From Nereocystis luetkeana (lineage: Eukaryota > Sar > Phaeophyceae > Laminariales > Laminariaceae), in the NCBI GenBank assembly GCA_031213475.1, contig JARUPZ010000013.1:7649338-7713337 (forward strand): 64,000 bases of DNA, written 5' to 3'. Both the position numbers and the translations under genes were made by a program. Each line of letters starts with the position of its first letter. Position 1 is the first letter of the stretch. Below the pieces are notes generated by a model that saw nothing but the letters and a program-made list of their open reading frames with translations, was not told the origin of the DNA and did not search any database. This document shows, one piece after another, positions 1 to 11,160 of the stretch.

Positions 1-112
1 GGGCACAGAGGGTATACAGACAGTAAGGCACGGGAAGGCCACAGCCCAGGGGGAATATTCTTGTTCCTCGCGTACCAAGGGTGTTTTCTGAACTAATTAT
101 TACGGGGCACCA
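1..112. other. Unassigned flank with partial TIR
   Basis: I see no gene here. The last bases (about 99-112) repeat the outer end of the short TIR element that follows, in a truncated form, which suggests a broken extra copy. Confidence 0.4.
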
Positions 113-225
113 TATTACGGGGGACCATAGCTAATACGACCAAATACTCTCAGCAGAAATGGTTAAATATATACTGGTAGGTTTTTATGTATTTCACAGG
201 TCCTATTAACTATGGTCCCCCGTGA
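113..225. mobile_element. Short TIR element, family I (copy a)
   Basis: About 110 bp bounded by near-perfect inverted repeats. The left end reads TATTACGGGGGACCATAG and the right end is its complement. The inside is A/T-rich with a conserved block (TAGGTTTTTATGTAT) before the right TIR. It has no coding capacity. It matches the copies at 6022, 6170 and 33416, so this is a dispersed non-autonomous (MITE-like) family. The superfamily is unknown. Confidence 0.8.
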
Positions 226-875
226 TGGAGGGCGTCGCCCTTTTAGCGTTGGTCTTCGACTTCCCCGTTTTAACCAAAGACGCCAGGAGATAAGTCAAGC
301 GACAGGCAAAGCGTGCGCTGCCAAGGGTGTAGGGCCGAGTGTTAAGACCAAACCAAAGCCTAGTAGTTTGGTGTCAGCCAAGGCATGCCGAGGCAAAGTT
401 GCTGTCTGTCAAAGGGGTGAAAATACTGTCTCCTGAGACATCTTTGGTTTTGAATGGTTTTATTCGTCACGAAAATGTATCTCGCCCGTTTTGTGTGTCG
501 GTTTTGACCCTCTTGTTTTTTTTTTTTTTTTTACGGTTTCCATCCTCACGATTTTTCGCGTCGGTCGGGTTTTACCTCCTTTTTTTGCAGTTTACTACCT
601 CGTTCACACAAAAATCACCGTTCGGCGTCGTTTTTTACCTCTTCTTTGTGTCGGTTTATCATCATGGACGAATATCGCCGTCTGGAGTCAGTTTTGACCT
701 GCTTATATGTGTGTTGACCTTTTTTTCGATGTTTTTTCATCGCGAACATCACCTTTTGGAGCCAATTGTTTTTTTTTGGTCCTCATCCTGTTTTTTTTTT
801 CATAGTTTTGTTCTCACAGATGCCTCTCTCTCTCCCGTTCGCCCGCCCTCCGGGTATGATGCCGTTTTGTCCTGA
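226..875. other. T-rich low-complexity stretch
   Basis: The stretch has long T runs and a loosely repeated pattern of T-tract followed by acctc/gacct and a cg-rich word. Open frames here are rich in F, S and L, look like by-products of T runs, and resemble no family I know. Confidence 0.5.
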
Positions 876-885
876 AAATCTGCAG

Positions 886-1044
886 GTATCCATCCGACCT
901 TTCACCCACAGCGAGTACGAGAGGTTTCTCGTGGCAGCCTACCCATACTACGCCTCCGCCCTCAGCGTGATGGTAGGTTTTCTGATGTTCTGTGCGGCGT
1001 TCCTGTACACGGGGGATGGTCCATCCAAATCCCCGATTAAGTAG
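886..1044 (+). CDS. Possible terminal exon of an unknown membrane protein
   Basis: A tctgcag acceptor-like site is followed by an open frame that encodes a polar stretch (RPFTHSEYERF) and then a hydrophobic run of about 22 residues (from YYASALSVM to AFLYTG), like one membrane segment. It ends at TAG at 1042-1044. An internal gtaggt after GTGATG could instead be a donor, which would shorten the exon to about 963. Upstream exons would lie outside the window or in the T-rich stretch. I do not recognise a family. Support is only splice-like signals and composition. Confidence 0.2.
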   Translation, partial: VSIRPFTHSEYERFLVAAYPYYASALSVMVGFLMFCAAFLYTGDGPSKSPIK

Positions 1045-2125
1045 TAGTCCCTGCGTGGTCCGGCGGACCTGGGCATTCCGAGCTTGTGCGGCAGGGTATT
1101 AGGTCACAGAGATCCCGGACAGGCAGCGCCGGGGGGGGAGGGGGGTCACTATGTGATGTATGTTAGTTTGCTTGCGCAGGGGGTGGTGTTGGCATAGGTG
1201 TTCGAGCCTTTTTTTTTTTTGCATGGTTTGGTTCTGGAAAGGCTTGCGCGCTCGAGCGGGCGCGGGGCGCTGCGTAAGGCACCGGGTCGCAACACCGGCT
1301 GGAGGAAGGCGCACCCGAGGACCTATGATATGGGAAGGAAGGGAAGAGTGCGTTGGAGGAAGAAATCGCGTGGCATTCGCTGCATAGCCCTTCATAGCTA
1401 GTGTGCGATCGGCAAGTCCTTTTTTTATCTTTACGGAGGCGGTGGCGGAGGGGGTGCTTGATCAAGAGGGTACAATATGCGCACCCATGGTGAGCCTACG
1501 GCATGGCGGTCATGTTCGCGTCTGCGATGATTCTCCGTGTTTTTTCATCAGGTACCTGATCGCGTGTGGGTTTGGTCGGTGCGCACGCCAGATGATTGAG
1601 ACACGGCCGCAGCAAATGAAACACGAGCCTCCATGGTAACCTATCGCTGCAGATCGGATTCTGCGTTGCGTTGATGATTTAGCAGTTCTTCGTTGCGTTG
1701 GCCTTGTGTCCTGAGCCCCGAGTACAACTCGTTCGATGCCGGCTTTAAGTCGTAGCAAGGGTGATCGCCAATAGTAACTGTACCTGATACTTTGTCTCCG
1801 AGAAGAGGCACCGGGGGCAGCACCGAAAAACAGGGACCGGGGACAGCTTGGGCGCAGTTTGGAACACGCAACACGAGCCCATCCATAAACCTAAAACGCG
1901 TTATGGATGGTTCTGGCGGACAGTTGTTGAGCATTCACCCATTCATCTATCCATCCGTCCATTCACCCATTCATCCATTTCGTGTGCCCGAAGACGGAAA
2001 ATAAATAATTACCTCTATTTCCAGTACGAAATAATTATCAATCCCATCGACGCTAAGAGTGAGTCGAAATATCACCCTCCCTTGAGTTTTATATATGTTG
2101 AATAGGTCTGCTGCCTGCTGCCAGC
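1045..2125. other. Intergenic stretch
   Basis: The stretch has a short poly-T, G-rich runs, and loose CCAT-like repeats near 1937-1980 that foreshadow the array beginning at 2126. I find no gene. Confidence 0.4.
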
Positions 2126-2341
2126 AAATCCATCCATCCATCCATCCCTCCCTCCATCCATCCATCCATCCATCCCTCCATCCATCCATCCATCCATCCA
2201 TCCATCCATCCATCCATCCATCCATCCATCCATCCATCCATCCATCCATCCATCCATCCATCCATCCATCCATCCATCCATCCATCCATCCATCCATCCA
2301 TCCATCCATCCATCCATCCATCCATCCATCCATCCATCCAG
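2126..2341. repeat. (CCAT)n microsatellite
   Basis: About 215 bp of CCAT/ATCC tetranucleotide, slightly impure at its left edge (ccctccc variants) and pure to the right. Long frames on both strands (IHPS or DGWM repeats) are artefacts of this array. Confidence 0.97.
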
Positions 2342-2369
2342 ACATGCATGTCGTCTTAGGGAAAGCGAA

Positions 2370-2420
<51 letters not shown>

Positions 2421-2421
2421 C
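2370..2421. repeat. (CTAT)n microsatellite
   Basis: About twelve pure CTAT units, 30 bp downstream of the CCAT array. Confidence 0.95.
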
Positions 2422-2775
2422 AGTTCTCCCACACCTCGACCGCTGAACTCAGCAACTCCACCGCTGAACTCAGCAGGAGCCCGGGGCCGGCATTGCGTCA
2501 CACACGGCTCGGTAGATGGACCTAGATAAATACCGCCTTGTATCGACACGAAAGAACCGTTGCCGTATCCCACAAGAAGAGTGAAGCTCTGCTCTCTGGC
2601 TTTCCAGCGCGACTCAATAAACGTTTTCACGAGCCGCTTCAGTCCGCCCCAAGCAGGCATGACCCTCGCCCTTTTTCAATCCGAAAAATAGAAGCGGGTC
2701 TTTAGCTTCCGACGTTGCGGACACAAGAGCAGAGAAAGGGGTAGCTGACGCGGAGTCACAAGCTGTTGCGCTAGT

Positions 2776-3020
2776 AAGGTTCACTCTTTTCGGAGAGCGT
2801 TTTTTCCATAATTTCCAAAGTTTGGAAATAACTGGAGATATGTATCAATATACGGAGGCGTTCTGTCACTATTCGTGAAATTCTCCTGAACCAAAAATAT
2901 CAAGTTCGTTAACATTCCAATATTTGGAAAAAAGAAACAGGAACATATGGAAGATTGAAAAATTGCGCGAAAACAAAAAGAAAAATTTGGACAAAAAGCT
3001 CCCCGATAAGAATGACCCTA
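2776..3020. mobile_element. ~245-bp TIR element, family III (copy 1)
   Basis: The left end (aggttcactcttttcgga) and the complement of the right end (agggtcattcttatcggg) form imperfect inverted repeats of about 30 bp. A second copy at 33824-34070 has the same length and interior, including cggaggcgttctgtcac and gaagattgaaaaattgcgcg. No protein is encoded. It is a MITE-like non-autonomous DNA element. Confidence 0.8.
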
Positions 3021-3555
3021 AGTGCATACCTGGCATGTTTTTCTATGTGCATTTATCTCGGCCAATGCCGTCTGTACGGCCGTTTCTCCTCGGCTTCTTT
3101 TCCACCCTCTCGCGAAAATACACACTTCTAGTAGGAAACCGTGCGAGACCAATCCCGCGCACCGTCTATGTTCGTTTTTTAATGGAAAGGCTCTTTTTAC
3201 TGCAGGACAGGCGTTGTGCGCGTCGTAGTCGGCGACGTTCCCGGGCCTCTGTCGACGGTTACACGTTGCGGTTCGAGTAGGAGCACATACATGCCAGCAT
3301 GTCGACATACATACCCGTAGCATACCCCCCATATACGCCAGGATGTCGCCAGACGCCACGTGTACTTGCATCAATTTGACAGTTTGACGAAACGAGAGCT
3401 ACGCGTACGAGTATTGAATTATACTACTGTTGATTCGCTTTCAACCTTTTTTTGGCCAGCTTTCAGAGAATCAAGGGCCCACTTTTTTTAAGCGTTTTTG
3501 ATTATTTTTTCGTCCAATCCCGTTTAATGTCGTTGCCCTGCTTTTCTCTCTCTGT
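3021..3555. other. Intergenic stretch
   Basis: I see no gene, RNA gene or clear repeat. Open frames are short and unlike any family I know. Confidence 0.3.
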
Positions 3556-3557
3556 CC

Positions 3558-3872
3558 TAGTACGGGGGACCATAGTTAATAGGACCAAATATTTTTATTA
3601 CGGGCGACCATAGCCAATAGGACCTACCTATGGTATACATAAAAACCTATACATTTAACCATTTTTACTAACAACATTTTGGTCCTATTTTTTACCATTT
3701 TTACTATTATAATAAAAACATTTGGTCCTATACATTTGGTCCTATTTTTTACCATATTTACTGACATTTGGTCCTATTAACTATGGTCCCCCGTAATAAT
3801 AGTGAAAATAGTAAAATATACCTGGTATAGGTCTTCGTCTGTACAGTAGGTCCTACTTAAATGTGGTCCCCG
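3558..3872. mobile_element. Compound cluster of TIR family I
   Basis: Several whole or partial TIRs of family I lie in both orientations (ggggaccatagttaatagg near 3564, a second left-type TIR near 3600, and right-type TIRs near 3775 and 3850). They are interleaved with repeated 'catttggtcctat' blocks. It looks like insertion of family members into each other, or local duplication. Individual copies cannot be delimited safely. Confidence 0.65.
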
Positions 3873-3886
3873 TAATAATAGTAACA

Positions 3887-4040
3887 AATCAGATCCGGGT
3901 CCTCATAGCAGGCTCTTCTTACCCCTCCCCGCTGTGGCTCGCTCCTTGCATTTCCATCGCGAGAGTACTCACAGTGGTTCAGCCCTTTCCTTCGTCTCTC
4001 GTCGACCCTCCCACGTTCTTGACGCTCTATTAGAGACCGT
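3887..4040. repeat. Dispersed repeat, partner at 59358-59515
   Basis: About 150 bp (from cagatccgggtcctcatagc to the gcgctct/acgctct area) recur with moderate divergence near 59358. Shared words are gcaggctcttct, tttatcgcgagag and tcgtcgac. The family is unknown. Confidence 0.55.
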
Positions 4041-5440
4041 TTGCCCTGTACTCATCTATCTCTCATAAGTTCTCAACAAACAGTTAGTTGACTCCTGTTT
4101 GATTGCATGCGAATAATTTCTCAATCTCACCGCAGCAGGGGGCCAGGATCAACGCTGGCAGCATTCGAAGGTTAGCCACACTACTACCAGCATATTGTAG
4201 ACCTCCGAGGTGATCGGCACGAAGCTCGGACAAACAATCGCTTCCTACTCCATGATGATCTACCGCAGATCTTTCAGCCCGGATGCATTGCTTGTAATAA
4301 TGCCTCTTCGCGAGGAGCGGTGAAAACGCGAGGTGGGGGGGGGGGGGGGGGTACATACCCCCGCCGCCGGCCCCTGCGCCCCGCTCCACACACGCCTCCT
4401 CCCACAAAAAAAGAACAAACGCGACTGACACGCCTCCCAGGCTTCACTCCCCCCCCTCCTTTAGCTCCTCCGCTCGTGAAAACTACGGGAGTGTGGGAGG
4501 GAATTTGAACCTGATGCTCATCCACTGCTGTCTGCTCTTCGTTGTTGCTTGCCTCTACTAAGTCTACTGCTGTCTTTCAGAGCGGATATATTCCTGATCT
4601 TGTATGATCTACAGTAGCCCATGTTTTCCGGGTTGGGCCCGGATACTCGGTATGTGGTCAAGGACATTTTTTTATCATGGGGTCGGATCTGTACCGTAAA
4701 ATATCCTGCACACTATCTCACAACGGCAGGTGATGGACTAGATGGTCTATCTGTAGATTTCCTGTCCGAGGTGTGCTACTTTTCCCGCACCACGCCGCCA
4801 AAGGGCGTGCCGACGCGTGGCGGTACACGGCGGTAGCGCAGAGCATACTCCTAATGCACCGCGGGGGTGGGTAGATCCGGGTGGATAGATCCACACCCGC
4901 CCCCCCCCCTTCGGAAAAAAAGAGGTCGATACCACTTTTACCCGTCGACATCCAGCACACCTCATGCCCGTGCTTGTTCTTCATCCTAAAAATATGTTTG
5001 CAAAACTACAGTAGAAAAACCACTGCCGACAATCTTGCCATACGTTCGGCACACGTTACCATCCTGAAAGCCAATCACGACGTACCTTGAACGTACATAA
5101 ACACCGAGAACCACAATAATATCCGCTGAGGACACGTCGTCAAGCCAAAACTACCGGCACAACCTGTCCTCAACGAAAACAACTCCTCGAACGGTATCGC
5201 CCGTCGAGGATACATTGTCGAGCTCTGAGAACCACCACAACACGTCGTCAGAATTCTCTGATTCTAAAAAAATTGGGTCGATGGACGTCGTGGCGGTTTT
5301 CGGCCTGACAATGGTTTCTCATTCTTTGTTGTGATTGTTTTGACCTTGCGACTATCACGCGGGCCTACAGAAACAATAATCCACGACAGATCCCAGAACG
5401 GTCTCTCCCTCAATGTTCACACACTATCTTTGGTTCCGAT
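4041..5440. other. Intergenic stretch with LINE-tail relic
   Basis: No gene is evident. It contains a poly-G run (about 4335) and a poly-C run (about 4900). At about 4928-4990 a sequence matches the 3' tail of the LINE at 40.8 kb (acccgtcgacatccagcac, then cccgtg..tcttcatccta). Between 5100 and 5260, short cctcaacg/gtcgtc motifs recur weakly. Confidence 0.45.
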
Positions 5441-5442
5441 TA

Positions 5443-5575
5443 CTATGACGGGAGACCATAGTAAATAGGACCTATGTCGCACACAAAAAACTATATATTT
5501 ACCCACTTTTCCCAACAACATTTGGTCCTATTTACTACCATGCCCTCCCCGCAATACAAGCACGTTCCCCCGTAA
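5443..5575. mobile_element. Degenerate TIR element, family I
   Basis: Diverged family I ends (gggagaccatagtaaatagg on the left, a cctatttactaccatgccct-type right end) enclose the usual tatatttacc interior. It is an older copy than those at 6022 and 6170. Confidence 0.6.
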
Positions 5576-6021
5576 TTGGGGAGGGGCTCGCCCACCAGTG
5601 TGGGGTTTCATATCACCCCGCGCCTTGGAGGTTGGTCAAGGTTTAGGGCAAGCAATGCGGCAAGGCGACCGGACCACAGGTGTACGTGAGAAGTAGCTCA
5701 TCGGCAAGAAGTGGCAGCATCGTGTACGTTAAAAAATACGCGCGCAACGAGTACCTCAAGCAACGAGTACGCGCTCGCGCAGGGGTATCGTCCACGACCT
5801 GTTTTTTTCAGGGCTCGCTATCTCTCGACATCGGCCATAAAAACGGTGGTGCAGTCGAACAATACCTCACACTTCTCGGAAGGCCCTCGACCGGGTATCT
5901 CCGAAAAATGAGCACAAGGTCGTTCGTTATTGGCGACCTTAAGCTTCCCGTTCTGGAAAATTCGATCGCTTGAAAAACAATCATACACACGCCTGCGCAA
6001 TCTCAGCGCGCTTTTCACTAC
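5576..6021. other. Intergenic stretch
   Basis: An open frame at 5680-5973 (+) has no recognisable domain. Nothing else is supported. Confidence 0.3.
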
Positions 6022-6131
6022 TATTACGGGGGACCATAGTTAATAGGACCATGTATTGTCAGTACAAATGTTCAAATATATAGGTTTTTATGTATACCGT
6101 AGGTCCTATTAACTATGCCCCCCCCGTAATA
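6022..6131. mobile_element. Short TIR element, family I (copy d)
   Basis: About 110 bp. Left TIR TATTACGGGGGACCATAGTT; the right TIR is its complement with a few changes (atgccccccccgtaata). The interior is the same as the copy at 113. Only 38 bp separate it from the next copy. Confidence 0.85.
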
Positions 6132-6169
6132 GTGAGCGCAACAGTCGTTCCTTAGGTGTTGACTTCGAC

Positions 6170-6279
6170 TATTACGGGGGACCACAGTTAATAGGACCTA
6201 TGGTATACATAAAAACCTGTATACTTGACCATTTTTTGCGAACAATATTCGGCCCTATTAACTATGGTCCCCCGTAATA
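6170..6279. mobile_element. Short TIR element, family I (copy e)
   Basis: About 110 bp with left TIR tattacgggggaccacagtt and a right TIR complementary to the consensus. The interior is in the opposite orientation to the copy at 6022 (catttggtcc-type block on the right, tacataaaaacctgtat on the left). The two neighbours therefore form an inverted pair. Confidence 0.85.
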
Positions 6280-6829
6280 GGGTCTCTGTGACGGGCACGC
6301 CCATATGTGTCCGTCTGCCTGCCTGTTCCAGGCGCTGGAATAAACACCGAAACTAAGCGCTGGGTGCAGTGTTGGCGATGGATCTCTTGGCAAGTGTTGT
6401 GAGTTTTAGTTGTTGTATGTGAGTCTGTCGAGAATTTCGGAGACCGTGCCAATCTTCGCTCTTCCCGGTGCCCCGTAGCTCGGGCACTCGTTGCTGCGAT
6501 GCTGTCACTCCGAAGCCGAAAAGCGGCTCCTTGCTGGTCCGGTGGGCCTGGCTTTTGAGCCCCCCTGGTATCTATCTGCTCGTGGATAGCTTCAGCGCAA
6601 AAATATCGAGGTGCTCTTCATCTTGACGAAGGTTTTACCCACTACCCAGCCTTCGAGCATTGGTCTCGATGTGGTCACTGTTACGGTGATATCGGGGTGG
6701 ATCCAAGTGGGCTTCTCGTTGAGACGCGGCAGATCGAGAAACGGAGGCAACGGCGATCCGATCCCGGATAAATAAGGTGATCTACATTGTTTGTGTCTTT
6801 TTTAACGATCTCTGCGGACACCCCATAGG
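6280..6829. other. Intergenic stretch
   Basis: I find no supported gene. Open frames are short and carry no recognisable motif. Confidence 0.3.
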
Positions 6830-7855
6830 ACGCAATGCGTCAGAGACGCCACGCGCAAGCTCCACGGAAGACCCTCAGACGCCCCACGGACGCCCTACGG
6901 GTGCCTCACTGGCAACCCGCGTGCGATACACAGACGCCATACATACACTCCCCAAATGACACCCCGCATATATGCCACGGACACGTCACACACACCCCAT
7001 TCGCACCCTACGAACCCACGGACACTTCACGGGGACCCAACTCCACGGGCTCCCCACGGATACCCCGCGGGCTTCCCGTGGACGCCCCACGGTCACCCCA
7101 CGGATACCCCTCGTCCCACGAACTCCTCACGGATACCATGGGCGCCCCAAGCAAACCCCATGGACACCCTACCCACCTCCCACGGACGCCCCATGGGCTA
7201 CCCCACACACACTCAAGGTACACCACACGGACACTCCATGTGCACCCCACGCACACCCCACGCATACCCCGTGGGCGCCCCATGGATGCCCTACGATGTT
7301 CCACGGACGCCTAACGTGCGAGACCCATAGGCACTCCCTGGTACCCCACGGATATCCCCCGGACACACCACGCACCTCCCATGGTCGCTCCATGGACCCA
7401 CGTACATCCCACGTGCACCCCGTGAACAACCCGCGAGAAGCCCACGAGAACCCTAGGAAAACCCTACGGTCACCCCATGTCCCCGTGGGCTGTCCGTGGA
7501 CAGCCCACGGACACCCTGCGCAGGTTCCACGGACAGCCCACGGACACCCCAGACATTCCACGGACACCCCACGGACACCCTGCGGATACCCCATGGATAC
7601 CCCACGGACACCTCACGGATGCCCCACATGCGATCCACGGACACCTCACGGCCGCCTCAAGTACCCTCCCCGAGAACTCCCCATGGAAACCCCACGGGAT
7701 GCCGACGGACACCCCAAGGACATTCCATAGACAGGCCACACGGACGTTCCATGGGCATCCCACGGACAGCCCTCGGACACAACATGGACACCCCGCGAGA
7801 ACTCCGCGAGCACCCCGCGGACGCACCGGAGACAGCCGAGGCACTTGATACGATA
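6830..7855 (+). repeat. Degenerate CCCCACGGACAC minisatellite
   Basis: About 1 kb of diverged units around cc(c)cacggacacc, often with a 12- to 15-bp spacing. Long Pro/His/Thr-rich frames on this strand and Gly/Val/Trp-rich frames on the other are translations of the array, not genes. A related array in the opposite orientation lies at 8095-8740. Confidence 0.85.
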
Positions 7856-7920
7856 GATGTGGCACTTTTCTGAGCCTTCCTACGTGAGGAACTCCATATT
7901 AGTAGTACCTCACCCATAAT
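7843..7920. mobile_element. Fragment of 250-bp TIR element, family II
   Basis: The sequence tgagccttcctacgtgagga, then a ctccatattag-type stretch and cctcaccc, resembles the interior left part of the elements at 13899 and 31765. The tacgatagatgt just before it resembles their TIR. The right half is missing. Confidence 0.4.
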
Positions 7921-8094
7921 TGCCTCCGAGAAGGTCTGTAGGCTTGGCCCGGTGGCCATGCCATGACCTAGGCGTGCAGTATAACGGGTAACGCTGAAAA
8001 ACACTATTGGGAACATGTTAGCCCGGTAATCACCGGGTAGTTCCACAGGTGAGGAGGTCGTCAGCCAGAAACAAATCAGCGAAAAAAACGCTAC

Positions 8095-8740
8095 CCTAGG
8101 GCGTCCGTGGGGTGTGCATGGGGGCGCGTGCTACGATAGACGCCTCACGGGTGCCTCACGGACTAGACCAGTTGTGAGTGAATGAGTGATTGAGTGGGGG
8201 AGGGAGGGAGGGAGGGAGGGAGGGAGGGAGAAAGGTGTTGTTTGGCAGTAGAGAGTTGGGAGTACCGGAGGGGGGGCGGAGGGGGTGGGTGTCTATTGGG
8301 TTGAATTGCTTCTCTGTGGTAACTTCAAATACCAACCATCTTACTGCCAACCATATCACCATATCAATCTCAACGATCTATCTCCCCGTCCCCCCCCCCC
8401 TCCCCCGCTCTCAACATTGGCCACGTCAAATCAGCCACGTTACTGTCAGCAGCCTCGCCGTTAAACCACCTGGGGTGTCCGCGAGGGGGGCTTGGGGGGC
8501 CCATGGTAGGGCGTCCGTAGGTTGTCCGCGCGGCGCCCATGGGGCGTCCATGATTGGTCCATGGACTGCCTAGCCCATAGAATGTCCTTGGGGTGTCGGT
8601 CGGCTGTTTTTGTGTCCGTGGGCTGCCCATGCGGTTTCTGTGGGCTGCCTGAGGCGTGTCTATCGGCTGTCCGTGGGGGTGTCCACGGTATGCCCATGGG
8701 GGTGTCCATGGCGTGTTCGTGGGGGGTACGTGGGGTATTG
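8095..8740 (-). repeat. CACGGACACC minisatellite, inverted arm
   Basis: The plus strand reads ggggtgtccgtggg-type units, the complement of the array at 6830-7855. It is interrupted by a (GAGG)n tract at 8199-8231 and a non-repetitive stretch at about 8235-8455. Confidence 0.75.
8199..8231. repeat. (GAGG)n microsatellite
   Basis: About eight gagg units. Confidence 0.9.
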
Positions 8741-9290
8741 AAACTGAAGGTGATGCTAGTGAAGAGGACAGGACCACGCCCCTTAATCGTCGGAGGGTAC
8801 GAGACTTCGACTCCCGCGCGACAGCAGGCCTTCCATGGGTTTCAATGGCGTTTTGGTTCGGGGGAGTCCAGCAGAGCGCTAGAGCAGACTAGAGGGCGAC
8901 CAGCCGGGATCGGGCAGACCGAAGACGTAAATTGCCGGCAGAAGCGAAGCTTTCGCCCCCACTCAGCGATGGACAAAATATGGGAAACCTTCCGAGTAGA
9001 GGGAGGGGAAGGCTTAGGATGTCGTTGACGCACGCCCCGTAGTCGGGACGGGCGGTTTGGTCAACCATTCTGGCCGTTCCCTCAGACTCAAGAATATGAA
9101 AGGTTGGCAAGGGCGCGAAGGGCTTCCTTAAAATGTGTAAGTATTCAAGTAGGCAGGCTGGCCCCAAGAGAACACGGATAGGCTGATGGGTCGCTTTGCA
9201 CGGGAAGGCTCTAGGCTATGGACTATGATGCCTTATAGTCGTCATCGCTGTCGACCAGACGGGGGACGAGAACGCGGCAAGTCTACCGCT
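8741..9290. other. Intergenic stretch
   Basis: Nothing recognised beyond short incidental frames. Confidence 0.3.
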
Positions 9291-9500
9291 TCCCACGGCA
9301 CGGGAACAACTCCTAGAACCCCTATGGGATCTCGCGGTTTCCCACAACATCACCAGTGGGCTCTCGCGGGACGCCATGTAGGATTCCATGAGATGCGTGG
9401 AATCCCAGCTGGGATGTCGCGGGATGTCGCGTGATTCCACCTGGGATGTTGTGGGCAGCCGCGGGACATGTGCGATAGCGCGGCATCCTACGCCCCTCCG
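9291..9500. repeat. Imperfect GGGATGTCGCG repeat cluster
   Basis: Units such as gggatgtcgcg, gggatgttgtggg and gggatctcgcgg occur on both strands in about 200 bp, forming several short palindromes. Confidence 0.55.
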
Positions 9501-10021
9501 CGGGGTCCCATGGGACTTCCTAAAGGGAACCCCTCCCAACGTCTTCGAGGAGGTAGCTTTACTGGCGGTAGCCTTTGGGCCTGGTAATCTTGTGATTTAC
9601 CGCCAAAATATGGGTCTACCCTTTCCGCCAAAAATTGGCACACAGCCTTAAACAAACTATTTACCGTTTACCGCCGAAACGGTACCGGGAAGCTGCGTTC
9701 CCCACAAAATACACGAGGAGGCTTAATCGCAAGAAAGCATACAGTTGTGGACTCCCCCCCTCGGTCATATACGATTCGAGTACACCCCCCCCCCCCCCCC
9801 GCCTAACCACCCCCGCCCCCGCCCCTCCCCTGGGCGCACTTGTTCGCACAACGGTCCGCGTCGAAGTTGCAGCCGTCGCGTGTCACTTTTGCCTCACCGC
9901 TCCTCTCCCCGTCATGTCATTTCTGCACGAAAACCTCTGCACCGCCCTGTTCCCCCCGAAGCCACCTGCCGACCTTATGTGCTGCCTCGCGCCACCCTTC
10001 GATCTTGATGACGAACTCCTT
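9501..10021. other. Intergenic stretch
   Basis: It contains a poly-C tract at about 9786-9800. No gene is supported. Confidence 0.3.
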
Positions 10022-10115
10022 GACCCTTTTAGGACTGCAGTCCCGTTTTGGGGACAAATTACTTGAAATTTGACTGGTTTGTCCCCAAAGCGAGACTGCG
10101 GTTCTAAAAGGGTTA
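10022..10115. mobile_element. ~95-bp palindromic element, family IV (copy 1)
   Basis: The whole element is an inverted repeat: the left arm ends in cagtcccgttttggggaca and the right arm in tgtccccaaagcgagactgc, then ttctaaaagggttaa. Arms of about 40 bp flank a short A/T-rich centre. Four relatives occur at 13092, 14880, 16704 and 57151. Confidence 0.85.
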
Positions 10116-10218
10116 AGGGCCTCCATGCGGCGCCCCATCAAGTCCTTCTCGTATCCAAATGAATATCCCTTACTCTCGGTCATCTCCCCCAACATCACCC
10201 CTTCTCGGCAGGCACTCT

Positions 10219-11160
10219 TCACCTATATGTGCACCACGAAAAACTGTCCTTCGTCTGCGCATCGCCGTCTCGATGCGCTCGGAGTCTGATTGACACGCGC
10301 GCGGGGGGTAGGACAAGGTGTTGTCTACGCCCTTCCGTTTCCGCCAGCCGAGGCATCACAGGACCATGCCGTGATGGGCCTTCCGCAGGCTGACGCAGCC
10401 AGCTGGTTCCGGGCTCCCCGTGACGCGCCCGAACAGCATCCTCTCGAGTACCCCAGCTTTCGGCAGCCGCACCTTCAACCGCAGGCGCACGCTTGGGCGG
10501 ACACAGGTTTCCATCATACCGCCCGAAGCATGCCCATGCCATGCCTTCCGGAGTCTGACGCTGTACCTCGGCACTGAAATCCTGGCGCGCGCTGATAGCC
10601 CCGCCCAAGTACACAAAACTCGACCCAAGGTTTGTACGCCTGACCGGCTGCTGGTAGCGTTGGACGACACGTTTCCCCCCATCTTTTCGTTTGCAGGCGC
10701 ACATTATCTCAGCCTTCGCCCCCCGAGACCGAAAGCCGTCACGCAGTCATGATCGCCCCCGTCTTTCTCTCCGACCCTCCTGGCGACCTCGATACGATTC
10801 CCGCGTCGTCAGCGTACGGTACTCCCTCCCCGCGTAGTATGGGCCTCCTTCCCGTCGGCTCCGCTAGCCCGTGCCTACCCCCCCCCCCCCCTTCTTCCTC
10901 CGCTTTTTCTTCTTTCGTTGGAGTTGCACCATGCTGTCCATGACGGCAGCATCAGCGATGGGTCGTTTTTCGGCCACGCGCTGCACCGATGTGAAGCACG
11001 TGTTGCTGCACAACAATGGCGGGAGTACACACCCTCGCCGAAGACCCTTCTCCACGTCGAACATATCCGAGGACTCGCCGTCGTCCAGCCGCACTCCTGC
11101 TCGCATGCCCGTGGTGGAATTGGCGGAGGACGGTGAGCATTCTCGGTGGCACGCCACAGC
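10219..11160 (-). pseudogene. Decayed LINE reverse transcriptase relic
   Basis: Minus-strand fragments in several frames match the non-LTR RT of the LINE at 42-45 kb. In order they are: a GMRAGVRLDDGE block; GLRRGCVLPPLL, corresponding to [13 protein letters not shown]; a YADD catalytic motif at 10805-10816 followed by AGIVSRSP; then YLGG (about 10600) and a LKAGVLERMLFG block near 10470. These represent RT palm motifs and the C-terminal region. Frames are broken by indels and stops, the endonuclease is missing, and a poly-C tract interrupts it near 10880. It is an old 5'-truncated insertion. Confidence 0.75.

Noticed and set aside
339-875. 178-codon Phe/Ser-rich frame
   Set aside because: Composition follows long T runs; no coherent membrane pattern and no family resemblance.
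1971-2529. Frames of repeated IHPS or DGWM residues
   Set aside because: They arise from the CCAT/ATGG tetranucleotide array.
6835-7873. Several overlapping 120-250-codon Pro/His/Thr or Gly/Trp/Val frames
   Set aside because: They overlap in multiple frames on both strands and follow the CACGGACACC minisatellite; no domains.
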